This document shows positions 24,650 to 32,585 of a DNA stretch of 64,000 nt, one piece after another. The DNA comes from Candidatus Rokuibacteriota bacterium (GTDB lineage Bacteria; Methylomirabilota; Methylomirabilia; Rokubacteriales; CSP1-6): the NCBI GenBank assembly GCA_003220225.1, contig QHRU01000036.1, forward strand, positions 124,001 through 188,000, read 5' to 3'. The notes under the pieces were generated by a model, which saw only the letters and a program-made list of their open reading frames with translations, did no database searches and was not told the origin of the DNA. The stretch's first letter is position 1. Each line of letters opens with the position of its first letter. The position numbers were made by a program, and so were the translations under genes.

Positions 24650-25864
24650 ATGGATCTGAATCTCTCGCCCGAGGATCGCGCGTTCCGCGACCAGGCCCGC
24701 GCGTGGTTTCAGCGCAATGTGCCGCGCGCCGAGCTCAAGACGCTCGAGGAGCGCCGGGCCTGGCACCGCACGATGTACGACGCCGGCTACGTCGGCATGG
24801 GTTGGCCCACGGAGTACGGCGGCCGCGGCGCGACGCCGATGCAGCAGGCCATCGCCGCCGACGAGATGGCGCGCGCCAACGCGCCGGCGCCGATCAACGG
24901 CCTCGGCGTCGGGTTCATCGGGCCGACCATCATCATCCACGGCACGCCCGAGCAGAAGCAGCGTTATCTGAGAAAGATCCTCACCGCCGAGGAGATGTGG
25001 TGCCAGCTGTACTCCGAGCCGAACTCGGGCTCGGACCTCGCCAGCCTGCGCACGCGCGCCGAGGACAGGGGCGATCACTTCCTCGTCAACGGTCAGAAGA
25101 TCTGGACGAGCGGCGGCCACATCGCGGACTGGGGCATCCTGCTCGCGCGCAGCGATCCCGGCGTGGCCAAGCACAAGGGGATCTCGTGCTTCCTGTTCGA
25201 CATGCGCCAGCCCGGCGTGGAGGTGCGCCCGCTCAAGCAGATCACGGGCAGCTCGGAGTTCAACGAGGTCTTCATGACCAACGCGCGCGCCGAGAAGCGC
25301 GACCTCATCGGCCGCCTCGGTCAGGGCTGGGAGATCGCGCAGACGACGCTCGGCTTCGAGCGCGGCGGCAACTCGATGGCGCGCGTGACGCGCTATGCCT
25401 CCGCCTTCGACCGTCTCGTGGACGCCGCGAAGAAGATCGAGCGCGGCGGCAAGCCGCTGCTCGAGGATCCGGTGGTGCGCGCCAAGCTGGGGAACGTCTA
25501 CGCGGAGATGGAAGTACAGAGGTACGCCGCCCTCCGGGTGCTGTCCGCGCTCCAGAAGGGCGCGTCTCCCGGCGCGGCGTCGTCGATCACCAAGCTCTCC
25601 TACAGCGAGTTCGAGAAGCGCTACTACGAGCTCTGCCTCGAGATCCTCGGCCCCTACGGCCAGGTGACGGACGGCGGGCTCGAAGAGACCACGCTCGACG
25701 TCGACTCGTCGTCCGGCGTGCGCTCGAGCTGGGCGTACGCGTTCTTGTGGGCGCGCGCGGGCACGATTTATTCGGGCTCGTCGGAGATCCAGAAGAACGT
25801 CATCGGCGAGCGCGTGCTCGGTCTCCCCAAGGAGATCCGCGCCGACCGCGTGGCGAAGGCCTAG
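24650..25864 (+). CDS. acyl-CoA dehydrogenase, large-type subunit
   Basis: A 404-residue flavoprotein oxidising acyl-CoA to enoyl-CoA. FAD/substrate segments seen are WCQLYSEPNSGSDLASL (118-134), QKIWTSGGH (149-157) and the C-terminal 'GTIYSGSSEIQKNVIGERVLGLPKE', split here as GTIYSGSSEIQ and KNVIGERVLG. GGAGG is 6 nt before the ATG. It is followed at once by a smaller, divergent acyl-CoA dehydrogenase, a pattern known from heteromeric enzymes such as the FadE28/FadE29 type in steroid side-chain degradation. The substrate is unknown. Confidence 0.88.
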   Translation: MDLNLSPEDRAFRDQARAWFQRNVPRAELKTLEERRAWHRTMYDAGYVGMGWPTEYGGRGATPMQQAIAADEMARANAPAPINGLGVGFIGPTIIIHGTPEQKQRYLRKILTAEEMWCQLYSEPNSGSDLASLRTRAEDRGDHFLVNGQKIWTSGGHIADWGILLARSDPGVAKHKGISCFLFDMRQPGVEVRPLKQITGSSEFNEVFMTNARAEKRDLIGRLGQGWEIAQTTLGFERGGNSMARVTRYASAFDRLVDAAKKIERGGKPLLEDPVVRAKLGNVYAEMEVQRYAALRVLSALQKGASPGAASSITKLSYSEFEKRYYELCLEILGPYGQVTDGGLEETTLDVDSSSGVRSSWAYAFLWARAGTIYSGSSEIQKNVIGERVLGLPKEIRADRVAKA

Positions 25865-25873
25865 GAGGGCGCC

Positions 25874-26977
25874 GTGGACTTTTCCTTCAGCTCCGACCAG
25901 CAGCTCCTGAAGAACTCCGCGCGCGCCTTCCTCGACGAGCACGTGAAACCGGCGCAGGTGCGTCTGCTCTGGGACGACCCGCGCGGCGAGAGCGAGGCGC
26001 TGTGGAAGGAGATGGCGCAGCTCGGCTGGCTCGGCCTGGCCCTGCCCGAGGACGCCGGCGGCAGCGCCCTCGGCCTCGTGGAGACGGCCATCCTCCAGGA
26101 AGAGCTCGGGCGCGCCGCGTGCCCGTCGCCGTATCTGTCGACCGTGCTGGCGGCCATGGCCATCGACCGCTTCGGCAGCCCCGCCCAGAAGAGCCGCTGG
26201 CTGCCCGCCGTCGCCGGCGGCGGCGCGCGGGCGACGGTGGCGCTGATGGAGCGGGCGCTCGATTGGAGCCCGCAGTCGATCGAGACGCGCGCCGAGGAGC
26301 GCGGCGGAAAGGTCGCGCTGAGCGGCGTCAAGCAGTTCGTGCCGTGGGCGCACGTCGCCGACGTCATCCTGGTGCCCGCGCTCAGCGGCTCGACGCCGGC
26401 GGTGTACGTGGTGGAGGCCTCGGCGCCGGGCGTGTCGGTCACGCCGCTGACCACCCTGGACCCGGGCACGCGGGTCGCGCAGGTGACGCTCGACGGCGCG
26501 GCCGTCGCCGCCGAGGCGAAGCTGCCGGCGGACGCCCTGGCGTTCCTGCTCCAGCGCGGCGCCGTCGGCGCCGCCGCCGAGATGCTGGGCGCCGCGCGCC
26601 GGTGCCTGGACATGGCCGTGGAGTACGCGAAGGTGCGCGAGCAGTTCGGCCAGCCGATCGGCTCCTTCCAGGCGATCCGCCACAAGTGCGCCGAGATGCT
26701 GCTGGAGGTCGAGAACTCGCACGCGGCGACCTACTACGCGGCGTGGGCGCTCGCCAGCGGCGCCGAGGACGGCGCGCTCGCGGCCTCGGTGGCGAAGTCG
26801 TACGTCAGCGACGCCTCGCGCAAGGTCTGCGGCGACGCCATCCAGGTGCACGGCGGCATCGGCTTCACCTGGGAATACGACCTGCACCTCTACTTCAAGC
26901 GCGCGAAGGCGCTGGAGCCGCTCTACGGCGACGCCGAGCACCACCGCGAGCTGATCGTTCGCCGCGTGGCCTCCTGA
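25874..26977 (+). CDS. acyl-CoA dehydrogenase, small-type subunit
   Basis: A 367-residue acyl-CoA dehydrogenase with 'LGWLGLALPEDAGGSALG' (48-65), a central beta domain much reduced in usual motifs (VALMERALDWSP in place of ..ltEp..GSD), REQFGQPIGSFQAI (255-268) and QVHGGIGFTWEYDLHLYFKR (321-340). AGGAGG lies upstream of the GTG. The weak central motif suggests it may be the partner subunit in a heteromer with the preceding enzyme. Confidence 0.87.
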   Translation: MDFSFSSDQQLLKNSARAFLDEHVKPAQVRLLWDDPRGESEALWKEMAQLGWLGLALPEDAGGSALGLVETAILQEELGRAACPSPYLSTVLAAMAIDRFGSPAQKSRWLPAVAGGGARATVALMERALDWSPQSIETRAEERGGKVALSGVKQFVPWAHVADVILVPALSGSTPAVYVVEASAPGVSVTPLTTLDPGTRVAQVTLDGAAVAAEAKLPADALAFLLQRGAVGAAAEMLGAARRCLDMAVEYAKVREQFGQPIGSFQAIRHKCAEMLLEVENSHAATYYAAWALASGAEDGALAASVAKSYVSDASRKVCGDAIQVHGGIGFTWEYDLHLYFKRAKALEPLYGDAEHHRELIVRRVAS

Positions 26978-26984
26978 GGCGCCG

Positions 26985-28133
26985 GTGGCGGATCTCCGGA
27001 CTCCGCTGGAGGGCGTCCGCGTCGTCGACCTGACGAGCTACATCGCCGGCTCCTACGCGGCGACGATGCTCGCCGATCTCGGCGCCGACGTCGTGAAGGT
27101 CGAGTCGCTCGAGGGCGACTCGTTCCGCGAGCTGCCGGGCTTCTTCGCCTGGAACCGCGGCAAGCGGTCCATCGCCCTCAACCTCAAGGCGCCCGAGGGG
27201 CGCGCCGTCGTCGAGCGGCTCGCGCGCGACGGCGACGTCGTCATGGAGAACATGCGCCCGGGCGTGGCGGACCGGCTCGGTGTCGGCGAAGCGGCGCTGC
27301 GCGCGCTGAATCCGCGCCTCATCTACTGCTCCACCACGGCCTTCGGCTCCACCGGCCCGTTCGTCGACCGCCCGGGGTTCGATCCGGTGCTGCAGGGCAT
27401 GGCCGGGATCATGGCGCTCCAGGGCTTCGGCGGCCCTCCGCAATACATCCGCGTCGCGCTGGTCGACTATTACGCGGCGGCGCTCACCGCGCAGGCGGTG
27501 CTCGCGGCGCTGTTCGTCCGCGAGCGCACCGGCGTCGGCCAGAAGGTCGAGACGTCGCTGCTGCACGCGGTGACCGCCTTGCAAGCGGGAAACTTCGTCG
27601 ACTACCCGGGCAAGCAATCGGTCTTCCGCGACAACCCGACGTACCGGCTCTACCAGGCGGGCGACGGCGAGTGGCTCTTCCTCGCGTGCGGCAACCAGTC
27701 GTTCTGGGTCAAGCTCTGCCAGGCGCTGGGGCTCGAGGCGCTGGCGCACGATCCGCGCTTCGCGTCCTGGATGCTGCGCCTCGACAATCGCGAGGTGCTG
27801 CTGCCGATCCTCGAGGCTCGCTTCAGGTCGCGGCCACGCGACGCCTGGCTGGAGGAGTTGCGCACGCACGACATCCCGGCCGGCCCCGTGCACACGATCG
27901 ACGAGTTCCGGCGCCATCCGCTCACGCGGCACCACGGGATGGCGCGCGAGTACGACCACCCGGAGGTCGGCCGCCTGACGCTGCCGGGCTCGCCGCTGCT
28001 CTTTTCCCGGACGCCGACGCGGGACGTCGGCCCGCCGCCCACCCTCGGGCAACATACCGACGAAATCCTGCGCGCGGCAGGCTACGACGAGGCCGAGCTC
28101 ACGGACCTCCGCGCCAGAAAAGTGATCCGGTGA
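26985..28133 (+). CDS. class III CoA-transferase (CaiB/BaiF family)
   Basis: A 382-residue CoA-transferase. Seen are LADLGADVVKVE (29-40), NRGKRSIALNLK (57-68), ENMRPGVADRLG (88-99) and GFDPVLQGMAG (131-141), with D133 in the position of the catalytic aspartate that forms the anhydride intermediate. It would activate or exchange CoA on a carboxylic acid feeding the adjacent dehydrogenases. Starts with GTG 7 nt after the dehydrogenase stop. Confidence 0.9.
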   Translation: MADLRTPLEGVRVVDLTSYIAGSYAATMLADLGADVVKVESLEGDSFRELPGFFAWNRGKRSIALNLKAPEGRAVVERLARDGDVVMENMRPGVADRLGVGEAALRALNPRLIYCSTTAFGSTGPFVDRPGFDPVLQGMAGIMALQGFGGPPQYIRVALVDYYAAALTAQAVLAALFVRERTGVGQKVETSLLHAVTALQAGNFVDYPGKQSVFRDNPTYRLYQAGDGEWLFLACGNQSFWVKLCQALGLEALAHDPRFASWMLRLDNREVLLPILEARFRSRPRDAWLEELRTHDIPAGPVHTIDEFRRHPLTRHHGMAREYDHPEVGRLTLPGSPLLFSRTPTRDVGPPPTLGQHTDEILRAAGYDEAELTDLRARKVIR

Positions 28134-28134
28134 G

Positions 28135-28282
28135 CGCGGTGTCGGGGGTGGGCCGTGCCCTGCGAGACCCGTGTCTTCTGGGTATTGCGTCGGGCCCGGC
28201 TGGTCATCGTGGCCCCATGACAGGCGCAGCGCAGTGTCGATGTGCGTGGTCGAGCAGAGCGCGGCCCGCTCCCGACACCGCG
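28135..28282 (-). repeat. inverted-repeat bounded structured element, copy A
   Basis: Arms 28135-28158 and 28259-28282 pair over 24 bp, with three G-T (G-U in RNA) pairs and no mismatch, enclosing 100 nt. Read on the minus strand, the core shares long blocks with the element at 32413-32567, for example CTCGACCACGCA, TGCGCCTGTCA and ACACGGGTCTCGC. The outer arms of the two copies differ in sequence but keep pairing. It lies between the CoA-transferase and enoyl-CoA hydratase genes, antisense to both. It may be a structured RNA, or a MITE- or REP-like DNA element. Confidence 0.65.
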
Positions 28283-28299
28283 ACGCAAGGGATCATCCC

Positions 28300-29088
28300 A
28301 TGAGCACGAAGTACGAAGCGATCATGTACCACGTCGCCGACGCCATCGCGACGGTGACGCTGAATCGGCCCGAGGTGCACAACGCGATGAACGACGTCAT
28401 GCGGCGCGAGCTCACGCGCTGCTTCGACGGGCTCGTCGCCGACGACGACGTCAAGGTCGTCGTCGTCACCGGCGCCGGCGAGAAGGCGTTCTCGGCGGGC
28501 GCCGACATCCGCGAGTTCGTCGCGCCGCTCGTGCCCGCGCAGTTCCGCGAGCACCGCCGCCGCGTGGACTTTCGCCAGGCCATGGACCGCTGCCCGCAGC
28601 CCATCCTGGCCGCCGTCAACGGCTTCGCCTTCGGCGGCGGTCTCGAGCTGGCGCTGGCCTGCGACATCCGCGTGGCCGCCGCCAGCGCGCAGATGGGGCT
28701 CACCGAGATCAACCTCGCCATCATCCCCGGCGGCGGCGGCACGCAGCGGCTGCCGCGACTGGTGGGACGCGGCAAGGCGCTCGAGATGATCCTGACGGGC
28801 GCTCGCATCCCGGCCGACGAGGCGCTCCGCATCGGGCTCGTCGAGCGCGTGGTGCCGGCGGGCGAAGCACTGAAGGCGACGCTCGAGCTGGCGCGCGCGA
28901 TGGCGGCGAAGGCGCCGGTGGCTCTGCGCTACGCCAAGGAGGCGGTGGTGAAGGGCCTCGAGCTGCCGCTCGCCGACGGCCTGCGCCTCGAGGGCGATCT
29001 ATCCACGCTGCTGCGCACCACCGAAGATCGCGTGGAAGGCGCCAAGGCGTTCCTGGAGAAGCGCGCGCCGCGCTGGACGGGGAAATAA
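28300..29088 (+). CDS. enoyl-CoA hydratase/isomerase
   Basis: A 262-residue crotonase-fold enzyme with the oxyanion-hole segment AFSAGADI (63-70), FGGGLELALACDIRVA (111-126) and LTEINLAIIPGGGGTQRL (134-151). Both catalytic glutamates are present (E116 and E136), so hydratase activity is likely. It hydrates trans-2-enoyl-CoA. The ATG at 28300 has only a weak upstream AAGGG. The preceding structured element separates it from the CoA-transferase gene. Confidence 0.92.
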   Translation: MSTKYEAIMYHVADAIATVTLNRPEVHNAMNDVMRRELTRCFDGLVADDDVKVVVVTGAGEKAFSAGADIREFVAPLVPAQFREHRRRVDFRQAMDRCPQPILAAVNGFAFGGGLELALACDIRVAAASAQMGLTEINLAIIPGGGGTQRLPRLVGRGKALEMILTGARIPADEALRIGLVERVVPAGEALKATLELARAMAAKAPVALRYAKEAVVKGLELPLADGLRLEGDLSTLLRTTEDRVEGAKAFLEKRAPRWTGK

Positions 29089-29091
29089 CCT

Positions 29092-30087
29092 CTGCCGTTT
29101 TCGTACTACGCGCGGCTGTCGCGCGCGCAGCAGGCCGTCTACCGCAAGAGCGACGCGATCACGGAGCTCCGGCTGCCCCAGGCCGAGCGGTTCGCCGCCG
29201 CTGTGGACGCGGTGGAATCGGCGCTGCTCGCCGAGGACCGCGCGGCCACCCAGGCCGCCAGCGAGCGGGTGATCGGCGGTCTGATGACGGTGCTCGGCGC
29301 GCCGCCGGTCAGGGTCGAGGTGCTGGCGGCGCGGCCGCACGCGCGCTGGGGCGAGCTGCACGGGCTCTACACGGCCGAGCGCGGGCGGCGTCCGAAGATC
29401 CAGCTCTGGATGCGCACGGCCAAGCAGAAGCGCGTGGTGGCGTTCCGGACGTATCTGCGCACGCTGCTGCACGAGGTCGGCCACCACCTCGACTACACGG
29501 TGCTGCGGCTGGAGGAGTCATATCATACGGAGGGCTTCTACAAGCGCGAGTCGAGCCTCTTTCACCAGCTGGTCACCGATCTGAGGAGGAGCGCGATGCC
29601 GACCATGGAGGAGTACGCCAAGCAGCCGCGCGAGCAGCGCCTGAAGCGCCTCGAGCGCACCGCCGACGAGCTGGCGGGCGCGATCCGCGGCCAGAGCGAC
29701 GCCGCGCTCGCGCGGCGGCCCGACGCCAAGAACTGGGCGCCCAAGGAAGTCGTCTGCCACCTCCGCGACACGGAGGAGCTGTTCAAGGCGCGGTTCGACA
29801 CGATCCTCGCCACGGACAATCCGCCGATCGCCCCGCCCGATCCCGACCGCTGGGCGGAGGAGCGGCAGTACCTGCGCAACGACGCGGGCGAGGCGGCGGG
29901 CGCCTTCCGCCGGCGCCGCGAGGAGACGCTCGCCTTCATGAAGAAGCTCGCCTCCGCGGACTGGGAGCGCGGCGGCACGCATCCCGTGCGCGGCAAGGTC
30001 ACCCTGGACGCGTTCCTCACGCTGATGGCGTGGCACGACGACAACCACCTCGATCAGCTCAGGCGCGCCCTCGAGGGCAAGGCGTAG
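29092..30087 (+). CDS. putative zinc metallopeptidase fused to DinB-like domain
   Basis: Predicted 331-residue protein. The first part (1-165) opens with PFSYYARLSRAQQAVYR and has a zinc-peptidase HEVGH (127-131), with H145 or E147 as possible third ligand. From about 171 a DinB-like four-helix domain follows (KEVVCHLRDTEELF ... WHDDNHLDQL). The first usual start in the frame is GTG 29203, which would remove the N-terminal block. The frame opens only after the TAA at 29086-29088, leaving CTG 29092 as the likely start. An internal ATG at 29596 is preceded by a strong GAGGAGGA, so the DinB part may also be made alone. Confidence 0.7.
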   Translation: MPFSYYARLSRAQQAVYRKSDAITELRLPQAERFAAAVDAVESALLAEDRAATQAASERVIGGLMTVLGAPPVRVEVLAARPHARWGELHGLYTAERGRRPKIQLWMRTAKQKRVVAFRTYLRTLLHEVGHHLDYTVLRLEESYHTEGFYKRESSLFHQLVTDLRRSAMPTMEEYAKQPREQRLKRLERTADELAGAIRGQSDAALARRPDAKNWAPKEVVCHLRDTEELFKARFDTILATDNPPIAPPDPDRWAEERQYLRNDAGEAAGAFRRRREETLAFMKKLASADWERGGTHPVRGKVTLDAFLTLMAWHDDNHLDQLRRALEGKA

Positions 30088-30097
30088 CGCCGCGCCA

Positions 30098-30412
30098 TCA
30101 CCGCGGGCGGCGCGCAATCGTGGGCACCGGATTGTCGGACGTCTCGAGCTGCGCTCGGATCGTGTACTCGGTGCCCGGCGTGATCCCGCGGTCCGCCCTG
30201 AAGACGAGGCGATAGTCGGCGATATCCCCCGCCCGGTGCTCGGCCTCGCTCGGCCGCACGGTCAGGATGGTGTTGCGTCCAACACGCCGGCGATCGTGCC
30301 GCACTTGACGGCCGAACCCGTCGACGAGGTCGACCTTCCAGGGCTGGAGCGTCTCGTCGAACACGACGTGATAGACGGCCGAGGGTTTCGGCGTCCTCGG
30401 TGACCGCAACAT
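30098..30412 (-). CDS. hypothetical protein, 104 residues
   Basis: A basic 104-residue frame starting at the ATG at 30412 (an in-frame ATG also exists at 30427). It opens with SAVYHVVFDETLQPWKVDL, faintly like the start of DUF2188 proteins, and continues with 'DIADYRLVFRADRGITPG'. No signal peptide or membrane segment. The gap between the flanking genes would otherwise be empty, and the codon pattern looks coding, but it may be a decayed gene. Confidence 0.38.
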   Translation of the reverse strand: MLRSPRTPKPSAVYHVVFDETLQPWKVDLVDGFGRQVRHDRRRVGRNTILTVRPSEAEHRAGDIADYRLVFRADRGITPGTEYTIRAQLETSDNPVPTIARRPR

Positions 30413-30436
30413 GGTCGAGCAGTGCATCCGGATCGC

Positions 30437-31369
30437 CTATGCCGCGTGTGGCGCGATCTCCTGCATGAAGCGATCAAGGAGGGGCCGGGGGTCCTTCGGA
30501 AGGAACATCGTCGGAATCCACACCATGCTGACGCCGGCGGCGGCGAGCCGGCCCAGCTTGTCGCGGATCTCGCCGACGGAGCCGACGAGCGCGGTGTCCT
30601 GGGCGAGCGCCTCGGCCATGCCGAAGCGCTTCGTGAGCGCGGTCCGCAGGCGGTCGGCCTCGGCGCGGTCGTCGCTGATCAGCAGCGCCATGTTGGCCGA
30701 GCGGGCGACGGATTTCGGGTCGCGCCCGGCGGCGCGGCAGTGAGCGTCGAGGATGGCGCCCTTGCGCGCGAGCGTCTCGGGCCCGCCCCAGACGTTCCAG
30801 TGATCGGCGTGACGCGCGGCGATCTTGAGCGTGACCTTCTCGCCGCCGCCGCCGATCATCAGCTCGGGGTACGGACGCTGCACGGGCTTCGGCGCGAGCG
30901 GCGCGTCGCTGAGCTGGTAGTAGCGCCCCTTGAGGGTGACCTTGTCCTGCGTCCACAGCGCCTTGAGCACCTGGCAGGCCTCGTCGAGGCGCGCGAGGCG
31001 CTCGGCCACCGTGTAGAAGGGAAGGCCGTACGCCTCGTGCTCGTTCTGCTGCCACGCGGCGCCGACGCCGCAGATGAGGCGGCCGCCCGAGATGATGTCC
31101 ACCTGCGCGGCCATCTTCGCGAGCACCGCGGGGTGCCGGTAGGTGTTGCCTGACACGATCGTGCCCAGACGCATCGTCGGGACGGCGGCCGCGAGCCCCG
31201 CGAGCGTCGTCCAGCACTCCATCGTGTCGCCGACGCGGTCCGGCGTGTTCGGCATGAAGTGGTCGGTGACGCACGCGGCGGCCCAGCCGCTCGCGGCAGC
31301 GTGACGCCAGAGGCCGAGGACGGCGTCCCACGTGGTGTTGCCCATTCCGGTGAAGATCCCGAAGCGCAT
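30437..31369 (-). CDS. LLM-class flavin-dependent oxidoreductase (F420/FMN)
   Basis: A 310-residue luciferase-like TIM-barrel enzyme with MRFGIFTGMGNTTWD at the start, ACVTDHFMP (32-40), 'RLGTIVSGNTYRHPAVLAK' (67-85), SGGRLICGVGAAW (94-106) and PELMIGGGGEK. The SGGR..G.GAGW-type segment binds the flavin phosphate. Most proteins of this subgroup use F420 or FMN; the substrate is unknown. The start lies 6 nt after the upstream lipoprotein stop. Confidence 0.9.
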   Translation of the reverse strand: MRFGIFTGMGNTTWDAVLGLWRHAAASGWAAACVTDHFMPNTPDRVGDTMECWTTLAGLAAAVPTMRLGTIVSGNTYRHPAVLAKMAAQVDIISGGRLICGVGAAWQQNEHEAYGLPFYTVAERLARLDEACQVLKALWTQDKVTLKGRYYQLSDAPLAPKPVQRPYPELMIGGGGEKVTLKIAARHADHWNVWGGPETLARKGAILDAHCRAAGRDPKSVARSANMALLISDDRAEADRLRTALTKRFGMAEALAQDTALVGSVGEIRDKLGRLAAAGVSMVWIPTMFLPKDPRPLLDRFMQEIAPHAA

Positions 31370-31375
31370 GTCAGC

Positions 31376-31642
31376 TCACCGTCGTTGACGCCAGTCCTGG
31401 GGAGGGGCCGGGGGCGAGTCGGCCGCGCGATCGCCCTTCGAGGGTTTCATGTCCACCCAGCCGCGGCCGCGCAGGCACTCTTCGTCGAGCTCACCGCTCT
31501 TCGTCTTCGAGCAGGCGGCGTAGTCGCGCCGGAACTCGGCGGTGGTGTACGGCTCGCCCACTTTCATCCACTGCTTCTCGGTAGCGCAGCCGGCGACGGC
31601 GGCCGCGACCACGAGCAGGGCGACCGGGAGCCTGGTTCGCAT
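31376..31642 (-). CDS. small lipoprotein, unknown function
   Basis: An 88-residue protein with a lipoprotein signal peptide and lipobox VAGC (16-19), so C19 would be lipidated. The mature part has two further cysteines (C44, C56) that could form a disulfide, and a Pro-rich end. 'GEPYTTAEFRRDYAACS' resembles short outer-membrane lipoproteins of unknown role. First gene of a two-gene unit with the LLM oxidoreductase. Confidence 0.72.
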   Translation of the reverse strand: MRTRLPVALLVVAAAVAGCATEKQWMKVGEPYTTAEFRRDYAACSKTKSGELDEECLRGRGWVDMKPSKGDRAADSPPAPPQDWRQRR

Positions 31643-31650
31643 TGCGCCGC

Positions 31651-31656
31651 ATTGTA
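31651..31656 (-). promoter_or_regulatory. -10 element of the lipoprotein gene
   Basis: On the minus strand TACAAT ends 8 nt before the ATG at 31642, without a Shine-Dalgarno sequence. No clear -35 is seen at 16-18 nt spacing. Confidence 0.4.
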
Positions 31657-31686
31657 CCGGGTGTACGCTCTAAATGGTAACCGCCC

Positions 31687-32391
31687 ATGCCAGACCGTTG
31701 GGGCGACGGCGTCTGGACCGCTCTCCTCGAGACCCGGGAACGGCTCGCGGCCATCCTGCCCGGGCTCTTCGTGCTGGTCGTTCTCCTCGGGCTCGGCGTG
31801 CTCCTGGGCGTGATCACCAAGGTCGTGCTCGAGCGCGGCGCGCGCGCGTTCGGCTTCGACCGCGTGATGGAGCGCTGGGGCGTGGCCGCGTCACTGCGGC
31901 GCTCCGGCGTCCAGCGCGCGCCGTCGGGCGTGCTCGGCCTCCTCGCCTTCTGGGCGATCTTCCTCTTCTTCGCCAGCGCCGGCGTTGACGCCGTCGCGCT
32001 GCCCGGCGCTCACAGCGCGACCGCCCTGTTGCTCGCGTTCCTGCCGCCGCTCTTCGCGGCCCTGCTCATCCTCGTCGCCGGCTGGCTGCTCGCCAACTTC
32101 CTCGGCCAGACGATCCTCATCGCGGCCGTCAACGCGCGGCTGCCGGAGGCGCGACTGCTCGCGCGCGTCGCACACTGGGCCGTCATCCTCTTCGCCGTGG
32201 CCACCGCGCTCACGCACCTCGGGATCGGCAAGGAGATGGTGCTGGTCGCGTTCGGGATCACGTTCGGCGGGCTGGTCCTGGCGCTCGCGCTGGCCTTCGG
32301 CCTCGGCGGCCGTCACATCGCGGCCGACCTGCTCAGGCGTCGCCTGCGGCGCGAGTCGCCGCCGCCTCAAGAACGCCTCACTCACCTGTAG
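31687..32391 (+). CDS. multi-helix membrane protein of the MscS-like 'TM helix' type
   Basis: A 234-residue protein with membrane helices at about 23-45, 80-97, 110-133, 154-175 and 185-203. The helices carry Gly-rich patterns, such as LLILVAGWLLANFLG and 'LVALALAFGLGGRHIAADLL'-like endings, typical of the conserved TM-helix repeat family related to MscS channels. The soluble MscS beta domain is absent, so channel function is uncertain. Divergent from the lipoprotein gene with a 44-nt gap. Confidence 0.72.
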   Translation: MPDRWGDGVWTALLETRERLAAILPGLFVLVVLLGLGVLLGVITKVVLERGARAFGFDRVMERWGVAASLRRSGVQRAPSGVLGLLAFWAIFLFFASAGVDAVALPGAHSATALLLAFLPPLFAALLILVAGWLLANFLGQTILIAAVNARLPEARLLARVAHWAVILFAVATALTHLGIGKEMVLVAFGITFGGLVLALALAFGLGGRHIAADLLRRRLRRESPPPQERLTHL

Positions 32392-32412
32392 ACGCCGTCG
32401 GCGTCCGCGTGC

Positions 32413-32567
32413 AATCGCGGAGGCGCGGGGCGGGGCGGGCCGCGCTCGACCACGCAAATCGACGAAGCGGTGCGCCTGTCAGCGGGCACCGAAGATGTCC
32501 GCGGATCCGACGCAGTACCCGAAACACGGGTCTCGCGTGGCCCGCCCCGCCCCGCGCCTCCGCGATT
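32413..32567 (+). repeat. inverted-repeat bounded structured element, copy B
   Basis: Arms 32413-32445 and 32535-32567 pair over 33 bp with a single G-T pair and no mismatch, enclosing 89 nt. The enclosed sequence is homologous to copy A (28135-28282, opposite strand), sharing CGACCACGCA, GTGCGCCTGTCA-like, CCGACGCA(G/A)TACCC and ACACGGGTCTC blocks in the same order. The element sits between the convergent ends of the membrane protein and the C39-like peptidase genes. No coding sequence is supported in it. Confidence 0.68.
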
Positions 32568-32585
32568 ACGCCCGCCTCCTTCCGG

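Noticed and set aside
24703-27033. A 776-residue plus-strand frame rich in Arg and Ala
   Set aside because: It overlaps two clear acyl-CoA dehydrogenase genes in another frame and has shadow composition without domains.
28135-28299. A riboswitch or leader controlling the enoyl-CoA hydratase gene
   Set aside because: Its homologue at 32.4 kb lies between convergent gene ends in the opposite orientation, so the element is not tied to a downstream gene.
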